Position numbers and translations under genes: made by a program. Below are positions 1-9,300 of a DNA stretch of 38,473 nt, one piece after another. The number at the start of each line of letters is the position of its first letter. Within the stretch, counting starts at the first letter, position 1. The DNA is from Psychrobacter faecalis (lineage in GTDB: Bacteria > Pseudomonadota > Gammaproteobacteria > Pseudomonadales > Moraxellaceae), in the NCBI RefSeq assembly GCF_016107575.1, contig NZ_JABAST010000028.1:1-38473 (forward strand), read 5' to 3'. The notes beneath the pieces are model-generated. The model saw only the letters and a list, made by a program, of their open reading frames with translations. It did no database searches and was not told the DNA's origin.

Positions 1-18
1 AAACCACAAAAATATCCC

Positions 19-50
19 AAAAAAAATACCAGTCAGCGTTAACTGACTGG
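19..50 (-). terminator. Rho-independent terminator of the porin gene
   Basis: On the minus strand a perfect 7-bp stem (CCAGTCA / TGACTGG, plus-strand 29-35 and 44-50) with an 8-base loop is followed by a run of T. It lies about 50 bases beyond the porin stop codon and is placed correctly to end that transcript. Confidence 0.8.
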
Positions 51-98
51 CATTACCCCGAAGGATGAGTTTTTTATAATCAGATTCTAATGTTTAGA

Positions 99-1088
99 TT
101 AGAATAAGTATTCTAGACCACCACCGATAGCTAGTGTTTTAGTCTCTTCACGATCACTGTCATTTTGACCTGCATAAGCATGCATAATCATGTTTGGTTG
201 GTAAAAGTATTTACCACCAACAACGATTTGATCAGAGTCTACGTCGTTAAAACCACGTAGGTTTGAAGTGTTGTTATACTGAGCGTAAACAGTAGCTGGT
301 TTAGCAAAATTCTGTAAACCCATAGCCGCGCTTAGAACAAAACCTTTCTCTTTTTCGCTACCAGCAAAATCAAAGTCAGCTACTTGGTATAATGCACCCA
401 ATGTTACTGGTACAGCAGCAAACTTAGACAAATCTACGGTAGCAGTACCACGGATAATGTCACCAGTAGCTACGTAGTTGTTACCAAGGTTTAAGTCTTT
501 ATCGTAAGCAACACCAGCGGTGAAGCCAGTACCTTGGTCAAACATAGCAGCAACACCAAAACCATCACCACTATTGTCATCTTCGTCAGCAGCATACATT
601 GCTGATACTTGTAATGGAAGACCTTGATATTTAGGTGCCGTCCAGATCATTGAGTTATCAATACGACCACTGTCTACCATGTTATCATCAGAACCTAGGT
701 TATCCCAATAGCCGCCATCAGCAGTAACAACGTTGTTGATACGATCTAATGATGATTGGTTACGACCAAAACGGAACTCACCAAAGTTTTTGTTGTTTAA
801 ACCTAGGAAAGTATCACGGCTTGCAAAAGTTCTGCTATCATCAGCATCAATATCAACGCCATACTCTAACTGATAGATAACGTCAGTGTTAGCAGTCATC
901 GCTTCAGAGCCTTTAAAACCAATACGTGATGCATGAGAGTTAATTTGAAGAGAATCGCTATCTCCAGCATTACTTTCGATATCTTCATAATCTACAGTAA
1001 CAAATGCTTTACCATATACGGTAGGTGCAGCTTGAGCAGCTGATACAGATAGGGCAGCGATTGCTGTAGCTAAAAGTAGTTTTTTCAT
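99..1088 (-). CDS. Gram-negative trimeric porin (Porin_4-like outer-membrane channel)
   Basis: This 329-residue protein should form a general diffusion channel in the outer membrane. The first 20 residues are a classic signal peptide (MKKLLLATAIAALSVSAAQA) and the mature chain opens with TVYGKAFVTVDY, the first beta-strand typical of neisserial/Moraxellaceae porins. Alternating strand patterns, the segment FGEFRFGRNQSS and a C-terminal LEYLF ending in phenylalanine (the BAM recognition signature) support a beta-barrel. The length fits a 16-stranded porin. The ATG is preceded by GGAG at good spacing and the gene ends in its own terminator, so it is probably monocistronic. The family is clear; substrate selectivity cannot be read from sequence. 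Confidence 0.9.
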   Translation of the reverse strand: MKKLLLATAIAALSVSAAQAAPTVYGKAFVTVDYEDIESNAGDSDSLQINSHASRIGFKGSEAMTANTDVIYQLEYGVDIDADDSRTFASRDTFLGLNNKNFGEFRFGRNQSSLDRINNVVTADGGYWDNLGSDDNMVDSGRIDNSMIWTAPKYQGLPLQVSAMYAADEDDNSGDGFGVAAMFDQGTGFTAGVAYDKDLNLGNNYVATGDIIRGTATVDLSKFAAVPVTLGALYQVADFDFAGSEKEKGFVLSAAMGLQNFAKPATVYAQYNNTSNLRGFNDVDSDQIVVGGKYFYQPNMIMHAYAGQNDSDREETKTLAIGGGLEYLF

Positions 1089-1459
1089 GGGGGTATCTCC
1101 ACTTTACAATTTTAGTAATGAGCGAGCTATTATTAGCCGGTGCCCAAAATGGTATCGTCACAAATCCTCAAAGATATAATGTGTAACTGGCTACCGAGAT
1201 TAGTCAGAAACAAGTGTGGCGAAGTTCTATTACCGTAAGATGAAAAAAACCATGACTTACATAACTGGGATTAGAATCGTAACTGCCATGTAAACATTGG
1301 TCTTTATCGCTCTGTTGCGTAACATCCGTTACCAAACTCATACTTCGATTACAAGCATAACAACTTTGACATAATTTGCAACATATTTTTAAGTCTTTCA
1401 TGACGAAAAATTCTAAAACCCATATTTAATCTAAGGTTTAACGATTGTTCAGATAAAAA

Positions 1460-1499
1460 CAAAAAAAACACCCCTACTCGCCATTGGCAAATAGGGGTA
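1460..1499 (-). terminator. Rho-independent terminator downstream of malate synthase
   Basis: The stem ACCCCTA / TAGGGGT (1470-1476 and 1492-1498) encloses a second small stem GCC/GGC. On the minus strand it is followed by a T-rich tract (plus-strand A-run at 1457-1469). It lies about 120 bases past the glcB stop. Confidence 0.8.
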
Positions 1500-1567
1500 A
1501 CTTTTATAAATAAATAAAAGAAATACATTGCTTTAAATGTGCTTGAGTAATACTAAGTATTGAAGGA

Positions 1568-1589
1568 CTACTTAACCATGGATAAGTAG
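1568..1589. repeat. Hairpin-forming inverted repeat just after glcB
   Basis: CTACTTA (1568-1574) and TAAGTAG (1583-1589) are perfectly complementary and frame a central CCATGG palindrome. The stem can be extended to about 10 bp with one mismatch. It lies between the glcB stop and the main terminator and has no T-run of its own, so it is more likely an mRNA 3'-end stem than a terminator. Confidence 0.5.
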
Positions 1590-1617
1590 CCCTTTAATGG
1601 CTTTTACAAATAAGGAG

Positions 1618-3822
1618 CTAGCAATGCGTATTGGCTTTTAAGTCTAAACGCGCTTGATGCAATAATGGCTCAGTGTAACCACTTGGCTGCTCACGACCTT
1701 TAAAGACCAAATCGCAGGCAGCTTTAAAGGCGTAAGAATTATCGAAGTTATTCGCCATTGGCTGATAGCCATTATCGCCCGCATTTTGCTCATCGACGAC
1801 TTTTGCCATGCGCTTCATGGTATCCATGACTTGCTCTTCGCTTACCACGCCGTGATGCAACCAGTTAGCGATATGCTGACTTGAGATACGCAAGGTTGCA
1901 CGGTCTTCCATTAGACCTACATCATTGATATCTGGCACTTTAGAGCAGCCAACACCTTGGTTTACCCAGCGTACGACATAACCTAGGATACCTTGAGCGT
2001 TATTATCAAGCTCTTGCTGCTTTTCTTCTTCTGTCCAGTTGCTATCTTTAGCCAATGGAATGGTCAAGATATCATCTAAGCTGGCACGCTCACGGGATTT
2101 TAGGCTATCTTGTACATCGGCAACATTGACCTCATGGTAATGCATGCTGTGCAAAGTAGCGCCCGTTGGGGATGGAACCCAAGCTGTGCTAGCGCCCGCT
2201 TGTGGGTGCGCTATTTTGCTTTCCATCATCTCTTTCATCTCATCAGGCTTCGCCCACATGCCTTTACCAATTTGAGCGTGGCCTTGTAGACCGGTCTCTA
2301 AACCGATATCGACGTTCCACTGCTCATAAGCGGGTTGCCATGCTTGCGATTTCATATCGCCTTTACGGACAAAGGGCCCAGCGTTCATACTGGTGTGCAT
2401 CTCATCACCCGTACGGTCTAAGAAGCCCGTATTGATAAAGATAACGCGCTCTTTTGCTTGGCGAATAGCTTCTTTTAAGTTAACCGTCATACGGCGCTCT
2501 TCATCCATCACACCAATTTTTATGGTATTACGCTCTAAACCTAATAAGTCTTCGGCGGCGTTAAACAAATCGTTCGCCATTTTGACTTCTTCAGGGCTGT
2601 GCATTTTTGGCTTAACGATATACATCGAGCCCTTGCGCGAGTTTGATAGCTCGTTTTTACCTTTTAAATCATTTAAAGACAATAGCGGAGTAATCAAACC
2701 ATCCATTAAGCCTTCAAAAATCTCTTCTTGACCGTTACCCAAATCAACCAAGATAGCCGGGTTTTGCATTAAATGACCAACGTTACGAATCAATAGTAGC
2801 GAGCGACCTGGTAAGATAAGTGTGCCGCCATCTGGCGTGGTGTATTCGCGGTCTGGGTTTTGTTTACGCGTACGAGTTTTACCACCTTTTTCAAAGGTTT
2901 CTTGCAAGTCGCCATTCATCAAACCAAACCAGTTGCGATACACTTCTACTTTTTCTTCGGCATCAACGGCAGCGATTGAGTCTTCGCAATCTTGAATCGC
3001 CGTGATAGCAGATTCAAGTAATACGTCTTTGATGTTAGCTGGATCGTCTTTACCCACTGGATGGCTGCCATCGATTTGGATTTCAGCGTGTAGGTTGTTG
3101 TTTCTTAACAAAATACCAGTTGGGCTTTCAGCCTCACCGACAAAACCTGCAAACTGAGCGGCATCTTTTAATTCAGTGCTGCTATCGCCTTGCATAACTT
3201 CAAGCTTGCCATCGACAACTTTAAAGCCAGTGGCATCAGTATATGAGCCTGATGCCAATGCAAAGTTTTCATCTAAGAATTTTTTGGCATAGGCGACGAC
3301 AGCGGCGCCGCGCGTTGGGTTATAGCCACCTTTGGCTTCTTGTCCGTTTTCATCGCTGATGACATCTGTGCCGTACAAGGCGTCGTACAAGCTGCCCCAA
3401 CGCGCGTTGGTTGCGTTCAATGCATAGCGGGCGTTACGGACTGGTACCACCAACTGCGGGCCTGCGATATGGGCAATCTCGTCGTCGACGTTTTGGGTGC
3501 TGACTTTGAAATCATCACCTTCTGGTAATAAGTAGCCGATTTCTTGTAAAAACGCTTTATAAGCTGGGTAATCAATATCGCCATTTTTGGCAGGATTGTC
3601 GAGATGCCACTGGTCAATTTGCTGCTGAATTTTGGCACGGGTCGCGAGCAGCGCTTTATTACGCGGCGTAAATTCTTTAATAACCTTTTCAAAACCTGAC
3701 CAATAGCTGTCTGAATCAACACCGACTTTCGGCAGCACTTCGTTTTCAATAAAATCGAACATCTGCTTATCGATGGCAAGAATGCCTTTTTGAATACGAT
3801 TGGCGTTAGAAGACTGGCTCAT
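1618..3822 (-). CDS. glcB: Malate synthase G
   Basis: Malate synthase G condenses glyoxylate with acetyl-CoA to make malate in the cytoplasm, allowing growth on acetate, fatty acids or glycolate. The 734-residue length matches the monomeric G isoform (about 720), not the shorter A form. Family blocks are visible: [12 protein letters not shown], an extended central block [51 protein letters not shown], and near the C-terminus [20 protein letters not shown], which lies in the catalytic region. The ATG is preceded by AAGGAT at suitable spacing. It is divergent from miaE across a 572-base gap and ends in a terminator, so it is probably a single-gene unit. No isocitrate lyase is present in the window. 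Confidence 0.97.
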   Translation of the reverse strand: MSQSSNANRIQKGILAIDKQMFDFIENEVLPKVGVDSDSYWSGFEKVIKEFTPRNKALLATRAKIQQQIDQWHLDNPAKNGDIDYPAYKAFLQEIGYLLPEGDDFKVSTQNVDDEIAHIAGPQLVVPVRNARYALNATNARWGSLYDALYGTDVISDENGQEAKGGYNPTRGAAVVAYAKKFLDENFALASGSYTDATGFKVVDGKLEVMQGDSSTELKDAAQFAGFVGEAESPTGILLRNNNLHAEIQIDGSHPVGKDDPANIKDVLLESAITAIQDCEDSIAAVDAEEKVEVYRNWFGLMNGDLQETFEKGGKTRTRKQNPDREYTTPDGGTLILPGRSLLLIRNVGHLMQNPAILVDLGNGQEEIFEGLMDGLITPLLSLNDLKGKNELSNSRKGSMYIVKPKMHSPEEVKMANDLFNAAEDLLGLERNTIKIGVMDEERRMTVNLKEAIRQAKERVIFINTGFLDRTGDEMHTSMNAGPFVRKGDMKSQAWQPAYEQWNVDIGLETGLQGHAQIGKGMWAKPDEMKEMMESKIAHPQAGASTAWVPSPTGATLHSMHYHEVNVADVQDSLKSRERASLDDILTIPLAKDSNWTEEEKQQELDNNAQGILGYVVRWVNQGVGCSKVPDINDVGLMEDRATLRISSQHIANWLHHGVVSEEQVMDTMKRMAKVVDEQNAGDNGYQPMANNFDNSYAFKAACDLVFKGREQPSGYTEPLLHQARLDLKANTHC

Positions 3823-4100
3823 ATTGTTATCCTTATCTGTTCGTGAAGTGTGTTAATCCCGGATTGCTATTATCTATATTGCTACTATTTAGAGCAGTGC
3901 AAAACCAATGCTAGGGCGCTAAGCGTTACTTTTTGCGCTGGCATGGATAGTTGATATAATACCGATTGGCTAGCTATTAACTGATAATAATAGTAAGACA
4001 AGATATTCTAAAAGCAAAATCTCATCCTACTATCAAATAATGAAATAAACAAGGAAAGACCATTCATTAAGTAAATACTTAGGCTGTCTATAAATGATAC

Positions 4101-4123
4101 CCTATAAGCCATATGGCTTTAGG
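4101..4123. repeat. Near-palindrome, possible operator or hairpin
   Basis: The 23 bases pair as CCTA(T)AAGCCAT with ATGGCTTTAGG, an 11-bp dyad interrupted by one extra T and with no loop, which suits a dimeric DNA-binding protein better than an RNA hairpin. It lies in the divergent region about 280 bases from glcB and from miaE. No cognate regulator is encoded in the window. Confidence 0.45.
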
Positions 4124-4310
4124 TACGGTAAATAGTCTGCTTAAGCGCTAGAATTGAAATGATGTATAAACCTTGAGTAATCATTACTATATCAAATTAT
4201 GCTTAATAGTTATCTGTTAAGCCAAAGCACTTAAAAGTACCAAGCTTACCTGATTATCTATCATGCCAGAAATGCCAAGCGCCATTAAAAATATTTGCCG
4301 TTATAGTCGT

Positions 4311-4316
4311 TATAAT
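4311..4316 (+). promoter_or_regulatory. Candidate -10 element for miaE
   Basis: A perfect TATAAT lies 78 bases upstream of the miaE start. A canonical -35 at 17 bp is not evident, so this is a weak assignment based on one hexamer. Confidence 0.3.
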
Positions 4317-4394
4317 AGCTCTCACTCTTAAGCCTTTTTATTATTGTTTAATAAATACTGCCTTACATCTACTCTTTAAAAAGTCCGAAAAACT

Positions 4395-5108
4395 ATGACT
4401 ATTACTACCCAAAATCTTGCAACGCTAACTCAAAATAATGACGCTGACCAAGACAGCACTCAAGAAGACAGTGTCGATATCGCGCAATTAAGAACGCCAC
4501 TAAAAGTAGACCTATCGCCTATTTATGAATTTTTAGGCGCACGTACCACGCAGGCTTGGGTCGATGCTGCCCTTGCGGATTTGCCGTTAATCATTCAAGA
4601 CCATGCCAACTGCGAAAAAAAAGCGGCTGGTACGGCGATGAATTTAATCTTTCGCTATGAGTTTTCTTATGACTTACAGCGCAAATTGGCACAATTGATA
4701 CGCGAGGAGATGCTGCATTATGAGCAAGTGCTTGGCATCATGAATGAGCGCGGGCAAGCATGGAAATATCTGAGCGCTGGACGTTATGCCAAAGGTATGC
4801 TCAAGCATAAACGTACCTACGAGCCAGCGGCGATGGTAGACGTCTTAATTATTGGGGCATTTATCGAGGCACGTTCTTGCGAGCGTTTCGCCGCATTGGC
4901 GGAAGTCATTAATGATGAACGATTGGCGAAGTACTATCGCTACTTACTTAAATCAGAAAGTCGCCATTTTGAAGATTATTTGGCATTGGCGCAGTCTTTA
5001 GCTGAAGATAATATTGACGAGCGTGTCGCCTTTTTTAAAGCAGTTGAAGCAGAGCTGATATCAAGTCCAGATACCGAGCTACGCTTCCATAGTGGTAACC
5101 CTGCTTAA
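4395..5108 (+). CDS. miaE: tRNA-(ms2io6A)-hydroxylase
   Basis: MiaE is an oxygen-dependent non-haem di-iron enzyme that hydroxylates the isopentenyl group of ms2i6A at position 37 of tRNAs reading UNN codons. The 237-residue protein has a ferritin-like four-helix pattern with the expected iron ligands: E74 in DHANCEKKAAG, E105 and H108 in REEMLHYEQ, E158 in FIEARSCERF, and E188 with H191 in SESRHFEDY. The first 30 residues are Thr/Asn/Asp-rich and look like a disordered tail. No strong ribosome binding site precedes the ATG, so initiation a little further in cannot be excluded. The gene stands alone and ends in a strong bidirectional terminator. Confidence 0.93.
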   Translation: MTITTQNLATLTQNNDADQDSTQEDSVDIAQLRTPLKVDLSPIYEFLGARTTQAWVDAALADLPLIIQDHANCEKKAAGTAMNLIFRYEFSYDLQRKLAQLIREEMLHYEQVLGIMNERGQAWKYLSAGRYAKGMLKHKRTYEPAAMVDVLIIGAFIEARSCERFAALAEVINDERLAKYYRYLLKSESRHFEDYLALAQSLAEDNIDERVAFFKAVEAELISSPDTELRFHSGNPA

Positions 5109-5142
5109 TTAATTAAGCATCTTATTAATTTTCGCCTGAAAT

Positions 5143-5196
5143 AAAAAAGGTTTAACCGTTAGCGTATAAATTCTTGCTAAGGGTTAAACCTTTTTA
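5143..5196. terminator. Bidirectional terminator between miaE and the small-protein operon
   Basis: AAGGTTTAACC pairs with GGTTAAACCTT, with A-run and T-run flanks on both sides, and an inner TTAGC/GCTAA extends the stem. It sits between convergent genes (miaE from the left, the 5284-6559 operon from the right) and can serve both. Confidence 0.85.
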
Positions 5197-5205
5197 AATC
5201 TTACT

Positions 5206-5251
5206 ACTTAAAGCGACACTATAAATTTTACTTAAAGCGCCACTATAAATT
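5206..5251. repeat. Short tandem direct repeat (2 x 22 bp)
   Basis: ACTTAAAGCGACACTATAAA-type units start at 5206 and 5230 and differ at one base (A/C). They lie in the 3' trailer of the small-protein operon next to the terminator. This is probably a local slippage duplication. Confidence 0.7.
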
Positions 5252-5283
5252 ATCCGTTTCTTATTTTATTGTTCTGAAAGCCA

Positions 5284-5544
5284 TTATTTATCGCTTTCGG
5301 TTATCGAAGTATCATATTGTTTGTGATTTTTTACCACATGATGGGGATCGTGGTCATCCGTCAACCGTTCTGCTTCTGCCGGATTGACCTTTTGCAGGGC
5401 ATCGTCAGGTACAATACCATTATTGTCATCGGCATCTTTTAGATTAGAGTTGTTTTCTGGATGATTCAACTTTTGCTGATGCATATCAACGTTCCTATCG
5501 TTAACGTCCGTAGCATTAACGTTCTTGTCGTTTTGTATAGTCAT
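5284..5544 (-). CDS. Small hydrophilic disordered protein, fourth gene of a small-protein operon
   Basis: I do not recognise this 86-residue protein. It is rich in Asn, Asp, His, Lys and Glu, has no Cys or Trp, and has no signal peptide or membrane segment. A run of hydrophobic residues long enough for a folded core is absent, so it should be cytosolic and largely disordered. AGAAGG lies about 6 bases before the ATG, which supports a real gene. It is the last of four consecutive small genes on the minus strand, 92 bases after its neighbour, and is followed by a terminator. Its base composition does not stand out. Function is unknown; a stress-protectant or nucleic-acid-associated role is only a guess from composition. 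Confidence 0.7.
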   Translation of the reverse strand: MTIQNDKNVNATDVNDRNVDMHQQKLNHPENNSNLKDADDNNGIVPDDALQKVNPAEAERLTDDHDPHHVVKNHKQYDTSITESDK

Positions 5545-5636
5545 AGGCCTTCTCTTTATAATTATTAGTATATAAAAAATAGCTATCTATATTTGCTAGC
5601 ACTCTTAGCCTCGCTAAACACCTTTCATCTTAACTA

Positions 5637-6026
5637 CTAGAAGTCTTTTTCGTCAGGATTTAACACGCGTGTTTGCGCATTATCGACATTGGCATAGCGA
5701 TTTAAATCGTTTATATCATTACTTTTGGCCGCTTCAGGCATGGTGGTATGCTCATTTATCCCTTCGTCGAAAGCATTACCTTCTTGATCGCGGCGATCTG
5801 GCTGACGCGCAGGATTGTCATTTTTGTTTACATGCTCTGTTTCTATCACACCTTCTTTAAAGGTATCGGTACCTTTATTAACTCTGGTATTATCTTCGAT
5901 TTCATCATGAGCAACAGATGAATGAACCTCATTCTCTGTAATAGCGGTTTCTCGAATATCAGTCTCCTGAATACGAGTTTTGGTTAATTCAGGATCTTTG
6001 GTTGGCATATCTTTGGCTTGCATCAT
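5637..6026 (-). CDS. Small hydrophilic disordered protein, third gene of the operon
   Basis: An unrecognised, highly charged 129-residue protein with no Cys, no membrane segment and no signal peptide. I chose the ATG at 6026 because AAGGA lies 4 bases upstream. The frame stays open further upstream (ATG at 6101, overlapping the previous stop, or ATG at 6122), but those starts lack a good ribosome site. The C-terminal part (NDINDLNRYANVDN) faintly resembles the end of the preceding gene's product (KNVADLNAYDL), which hints at a shared short motif DLNxY. The gene sits 67 bases after its upstream neighbour. Function unknown. Confidence 0.65.
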   Translation of the reverse strand: MMQAKDMPTKDPELTKTRIQETDIRETAITENEVHSSVAHDEIEDNTRVNKGTDTFKEGVIETEHVNKNDNPARQPDRRDQEGNAFDEGINEHTTMPEAAKSNDINDLNRYANVDNAQTRVLNPDEKDF

Positions 6027-6093
6027 AATGTCCTTATTGTTTTTTAAATTATTATTTTTATCGTTATGGTAAATTCGCTTATCGTTCTCACGT

Positions 6094-6345
6094 TTACTCA
6101 TTATTCTTTTGAGACAAGTCATAAGCGTTTAAATCAGCAACGTTTTTACCACCAGGTGGCAAATCCTCTTCTTTACGTGGGTCTACATATACTTCATCGG
6201 TTTCCTGTGATGCTTGCTCAGGTCCATCAATATCCGGCTCGTACTTTCGACCTTTGTAACTGTCTTTAGGATTTTTTGGCTTTAATGCCGCTGGATCATC
6301 AATTAGTACCGGTTCTTCATCATTAGGTTGGGTAAAGTCTTTCAT
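6094..6345 (-). CDS. Small acidic disordered protein, second gene of the operon
   Basis: An unrecognised 83-residue protein, rich in Asp, Glu, Pro and Lys and with no Cys or Trp. The start at 6345 is favoured because GAGGGA stands 6 bases upstream; an in-frame extension to 6411 overlaps nothing essential and has no ribosome site. It contains the motif VADLNAYDL near its C-terminus, similar to part of the next gene's product. The Pro-rich, charge-dense sequence predicts disorder. It lies 43 bases after the first gene and is presumably co-transcribed with it. Confidence 0.65.
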   Translation of the reverse strand: MKDFTQPNDEEPVLIDDPAALKPKNPKDSYKGRKYEPDIDGPEQASQETDEVYVDPRKEEDLPPGGKNVADLNAYDLSQKNNE

Positions 6346-6388
6346 GGCGTGTCCCTCGCGTTTGGTGTAGAGCAGCAGATTAGTTTTA

Positions 6389-6559
6389 TTATTTATCAGT
6401 CCGCAAATCATCTTCGATAAAAGGCGTTTTTTGCGCTTCGCTTAGATTTTCAGGTTTATCGACTTGCTTGTTATCGGTTAGGTTTTTTTCGATTTGTTGG
6501 CTATCTGCTTGTTCTGCCGCTTTTTTTACATCAGATGTGTCATTATTGGTATTACTCAT
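6389..6559 (-). CDS. 56-residue hydrophilic protein, first gene of the small-protein operon
   Basis: This short frame starts MSNTNNDTSDVKKAAEQ and ends EDDLRTDK before a TAA at 6389-6391. It has no Cys, Trp, Gly or Tyr and no hydrophobic stretch. AGAGGA is placed 9 bases before the ATG, and its composition (Asn, Asp, Lys, Gln, Glu) matches the three genes that follow, which is why I count it as real despite its length. Function unknown. Confidence 0.6.
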   Translation of the reverse strand: MSNTNNDTSDVKKAAEQADSQQIEKNLTDNKQVDKPENLSEAQKTPFIEDDLRTDK

Positions 6560-6936
6560 GGTGCAATTCCTCTTATTTGTAATTTATTTATAATAAAATT
6601 GTACTAGCTATAATTAGCTTATCCTTGCTCGCTCTTTATAAATTATTGATATATAGACTGCTGTCTATCAGCTATCAGAGACAAGGTATAACTTAATTAT
6701 AAGAATAATTTTTGACTGCTCACCAGTGTACTGCGGTATCAATGTGTGAATAAATGTGAGGTTAGCCGACAGTTTGTAACTTGCTTTTCATCAGTGCGCT
6801 ACTTTTTTGGTAATTTATTCCGCAACTTTATAAGCGCTGTTAAACAAAAAAACCAAGACCCGATAAATACGGATGCTTGGTTTTTATTTGGGCTTTTCAA
6901 TGCTTATTGAATCGAAAAAGGTTGTTGAAAAATAGT
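6560..6936. other. Promoter region of the small-protein operon and 3' end of ppk1
   Basis: This 377-base AT-rich stretch holds a 6-4-6 hairpin (ATAGAC TGCT GTCTAT, 6653-6668) about 95 bases upstream of the first small gene, and the ppk1 terminator (6846-6887). The promoter for the small operon must lie here, but I could not pick one set of -35/-10 boxes with confidence. No ORF is supported. Confidence 0.4.
6846..6887 (-). terminator. Terminator downstream of ppk1
   Basis: AAAAACCAAG (6848-6857 region) pairs with CTTGGTTTTT (6876-6885), with T-runs available on both strands. It lies 50 bases past the ppk1 stop and would end that minus-strand transcript. Confidence 0.8.
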
Positions 6937-9183
6937 CTAAGTTGACTCGCCAACGCCATTAATGACCTTTAATAAATGCTCTTGTGCGATATGCGGCGTT
7001 TCATCTGCCGCTGGTTGTAATTGCTGCCAAACGCCATTACCGTCAAGCGTCCAAGCCTGAGTATTGTCTTGTAGATAGTTGATTAAACCATCTTGATAAA
7101 TTTGCTTAAATAGCTTTTTGTCTTCGATTGGGAACGCCACCTCAACGCGGTGGAATAAGTTGCGGTCCATCCAGTCGGCGCTGCCGCAATACAAGCGCTC
7201 ATCGCCAGCATTATAAAAGTAATAAATGCGCGTATGCTCCAAAAAGCGCCCAATCACAGAACGGACAGTGATATTTTCGGACAGATCCTTTACCTGCGGG
7301 CGCAGACAGCACATGGAGCGCAAAATCAGCTCAATCTTAACGCCTGCCTGCGACGCATCATACAATTTATCAATCAGTCGGCGCTCGGTCAGCGCATTGA
7401 CCTTGATGATAATATGAGCGCGTTTGCCTGCTTTGGCTTGAGCAATTTCATCATCGATAAAGCTCATGAGCTTTTCATGCAAGGTAAACGGCGCATGTAG
7501 GAGTTTTTTTAGATTGGCCGGTTTACCCATGCCTGTTAGCTCTTGGAAGATTTTGTGCACGTCTTCTGAGATATCAGGATCGGCGCTAAATAAACCATAA
7601 TCGGTATAGACTTTGGCATTGGCAGCATGATAGTTGCCCGTACCGAGATGCACATAACGACGAATTTTATCGTTTTCACGGCGAATGATAAGCATCAATT
7701 TGGCGTGGGTCTTGTAACCGACGATACCGTAAACCACCACCGCGCCTGCTTCTTGCAGATAATTAGCCACTGCGATATTTGAGGCTTCATCAAAACGGGC
7801 GCGTAACTCGATAACCGCCGTGACTTCTTTACCATTGCGTGCCGCCGCCGCTAGGGCTTTAACGATTTCTGAGTTGGTACCTGAACGATATAGCGTTTGC
7901 TTAATGGCGAGCACTTTTGGGTCACTTGCTGCCTGCCATAATAGATTGATAATCGGCGAGAACGCATGAAACGGATGATGAACCAAGACATCGCTCTTAC
8001 GCATCGCGGCAAACATACTGGTCGCTTTATCGAGCTTATCAACTTCACGGCGGAACGGTTTGGGGACGACATGGGTAAAAGGCTGATAACGTAGCGCGGG
8101 GATATTAAAGTCAAACAGCAAGCGTGTTAAGTTCACCGGCCCATTGACGCGGTAAAGTTGATTGTCATGCAGCTCAAACTCATTGAGCAAATAATCGCTA
8201 ATCGGCGCTGGGCAATCGGTAGTGACCTCTAAACGCACCTTGTCGCCAAAGCGGCGGTTTTCAAGCTCGCCCTCTAGTGCCTTGGCAATATCATCGACAT
8301 CCTCTGCTAAATCCAAATCGGCATTGCGCGTTAGTCTAAACTGATGGCAACCCGTGACATTCATCCCCGGGAATAGCTCACCGATATGCTCATGAATCAC
8401 CGCCGATAGCATCACATGATGCTCTTTACCACCCGTCAGCTCATCAGGCAAACGAATGACACGCGGCAAGCTGCGCGGCGCTGGTACAATGGCGAGATTG
8501 ATATCACGACCAAAGGCATCTTTGCCCTCTAACGTGGCGATAAAGTTTAAGCTTTTATTCACCAATCTCGGAAATGGATGCGCCGGATCAATGCTAATCG
8601 GGGTCAAGACTGGTGAAACTTGCTCGGTAAAATACTGCTTCATCCACGCCGATTGCTCAGGAGTTAGCTCGTCACGCTTTAAGTAGCGAATATCTTCTTG
8701 GGCAAGGGCTGGCAGGATATCTTCATTTAAAATGCGGTATTGCTCGCTGATGGCTTTATGAGTGACAGCAGATATTTCTCTGAGCACCTCGCTTGGGCGC
8801 ATACCATGAGCGCTGGTTGAGACATCACCCATATTGAGTTTTTGCATGATACCGGCGACCCGAATCTCAAAAAACTCATCCATGTTGGAAGAGAATATAA
8901 TGAGGAAAAACAAGCGCTCTAACAAAGGATGGCGCGGACTGGCGGCCTGCGCCAGCACCCGCAGATGAAACTGCAATAAAGACAAATCGCGATTGATATA
9001 GCTGCTCGGCGAATAGCTGCCATCGTCGAAACGCTGCCAATCTATTTCGCTCAAGCTCTTGGTCGAGCTTGCCGTTAGCTCTTCTTCTGTTTTGACCAGA
9101 TTCGTGCTGAGTTCACTATCCGTTTTTGTACTAACATTAATACTATCGTTAATTTCATGATCGTTATTTTGCTTATTAACCAT
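6937..9183 (-). CDS. ppk1: Polyphosphate kinase 1
   Basis: Ppk1 reversibly polymerises the gamma-phosphate of ATP into inorganic polyphosphate, usually at the inner face of the membrane. The autophosphorylated histidine is H493 in [10 protein letters not shown] and the second catalytic histidine is H650 in [10 protein letters not shown]. Their 157-residue spacing equals that of H435 and H592 in E. coli. The N-terminal head domain ([31 protein letters not shown]) and the C-terminal [11 protein letters not shown] block are intact. I place the start at ATG 9183 because AAAAAGG lies 8 bases upstream; a GTG at 9192 would overlap that site. Compared with E. coli it carries a disordered N-terminal extension of about 50 residues rich in Ser, Thr and Asn. 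It may be co-transcribed with mtgA, which ends 117 bases upstream. Confidence 0.96.
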   Translation of the reverse strand: MVNKQNNDHEINDSINVSTKTDSELSTNLVKTEEELTASSTKSLSEIDWQRFDDGSYSPSSYINRDLSLLQFHLRVLAQAASPRHPLLERLFFLIIFSSNMDEFFEIRVAGIMQKLNMGDVSTSAHGMRPSEVLREISAVTHKAISEQYRILNEDILPALAQEDIRYLKRDELTPEQSAWMKQYFTEQVSPVLTPISIDPAHPFPRLVNKSLNFIATLEGKDAFGRDINLAIVPAPRSLPRVIRLPDELTGGKEHHVMLSAVIHEHIGELFPGMNVTGCHQFRLTRNADLDLAEDVDDIAKALEGELENRRFGDKVRLEVTTDCPAPISDYLLNEFELHDNQLYRVNGPVNLTRLLFDFNIPALRYQPFTHVVPKPFRREVDKLDKATSMFAAMRKSDVLVHHPFHAFSPIINLLWQAASDPKVLAIKQTLYRSGTNSEIVKALAAAARNGKEVTAVIELRARFDEASNIAVANYLQEAGAVVVYGIVGYKTHAKLMLIIRRENDKIRRYVHLGTGNYHAANAKVYTDYGLFSADPDISEDVHKIFQELTGMGKPANLKKLLHAPFTLHEKLMSFIDDEIAQAKAGKRAHIIIKVNALTERRLIDKLYDASQAGVKIELILRSMCCLRPQVKDLSENITVRSVIGRFLEHTRIYYFYNAGDERLYCGSADWMDRNLFHRVEVAFPIEDKKLFKQIYQDGLINYLQDNTQAWTLDGNGVWQQLQPAADETPHIAQEHLLKVINGVGEST

Positions 9184-9300
9184 CTCTGCCACCTTTTTAA
9201 TCCTTTACGTGATCGATATGCCGTCATCTTTTACTTTTTATGAACGCTATTTAATGCCAACCGACAATTTAAGCTAATTACATGCTAAGCCAATCGTTTT

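Larger units (their letters stand above)
1089..1617. other. Intergenic gap upstream of porin and downstream of malate synthase
   Basis: This 529-base stretch holds the porin leader (about 1089-1200), the malate synthase terminator (1460-1499) and a second hairpin (1568-1589). A 65-codon Cys-rich frame (1204-1401, minus) lacks a ribosome binding site and I do not treat it as a gene. I could not assign a confident porin promoter. Confidence 0.5.
3823..4394. other. Divergent control region between glcB and miaE
   Basis: This 572-base AT-rich stretch has no convincing ORF. It contains a near-perfect inverted repeat (4101-4123) and a TATAAT hexamer (4311-4316) about 80 bases before miaE. No clear -35 partner was found at 16-18 bp, so promoter assignment is tentative. 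The glcB promoter must lie in its left part, but no strong match was seen. Confidence 0.4.

Noticed and set aside
1204..1401. 65-codon Cys-rich frame (CCxxCxxCxxC near its start), minus strand, between porin and glcB
   Set aside because: There is no ribosome binding site, it has no recognisable motif spacing, and it overlaps the likely porin promoter region.
3417..3779. 120-codon frame antisense-shadow within glcB
   Set aside because: It overlaps malate synthase coding in another frame; composition and lack of a ribosome site mark it as a shadow.
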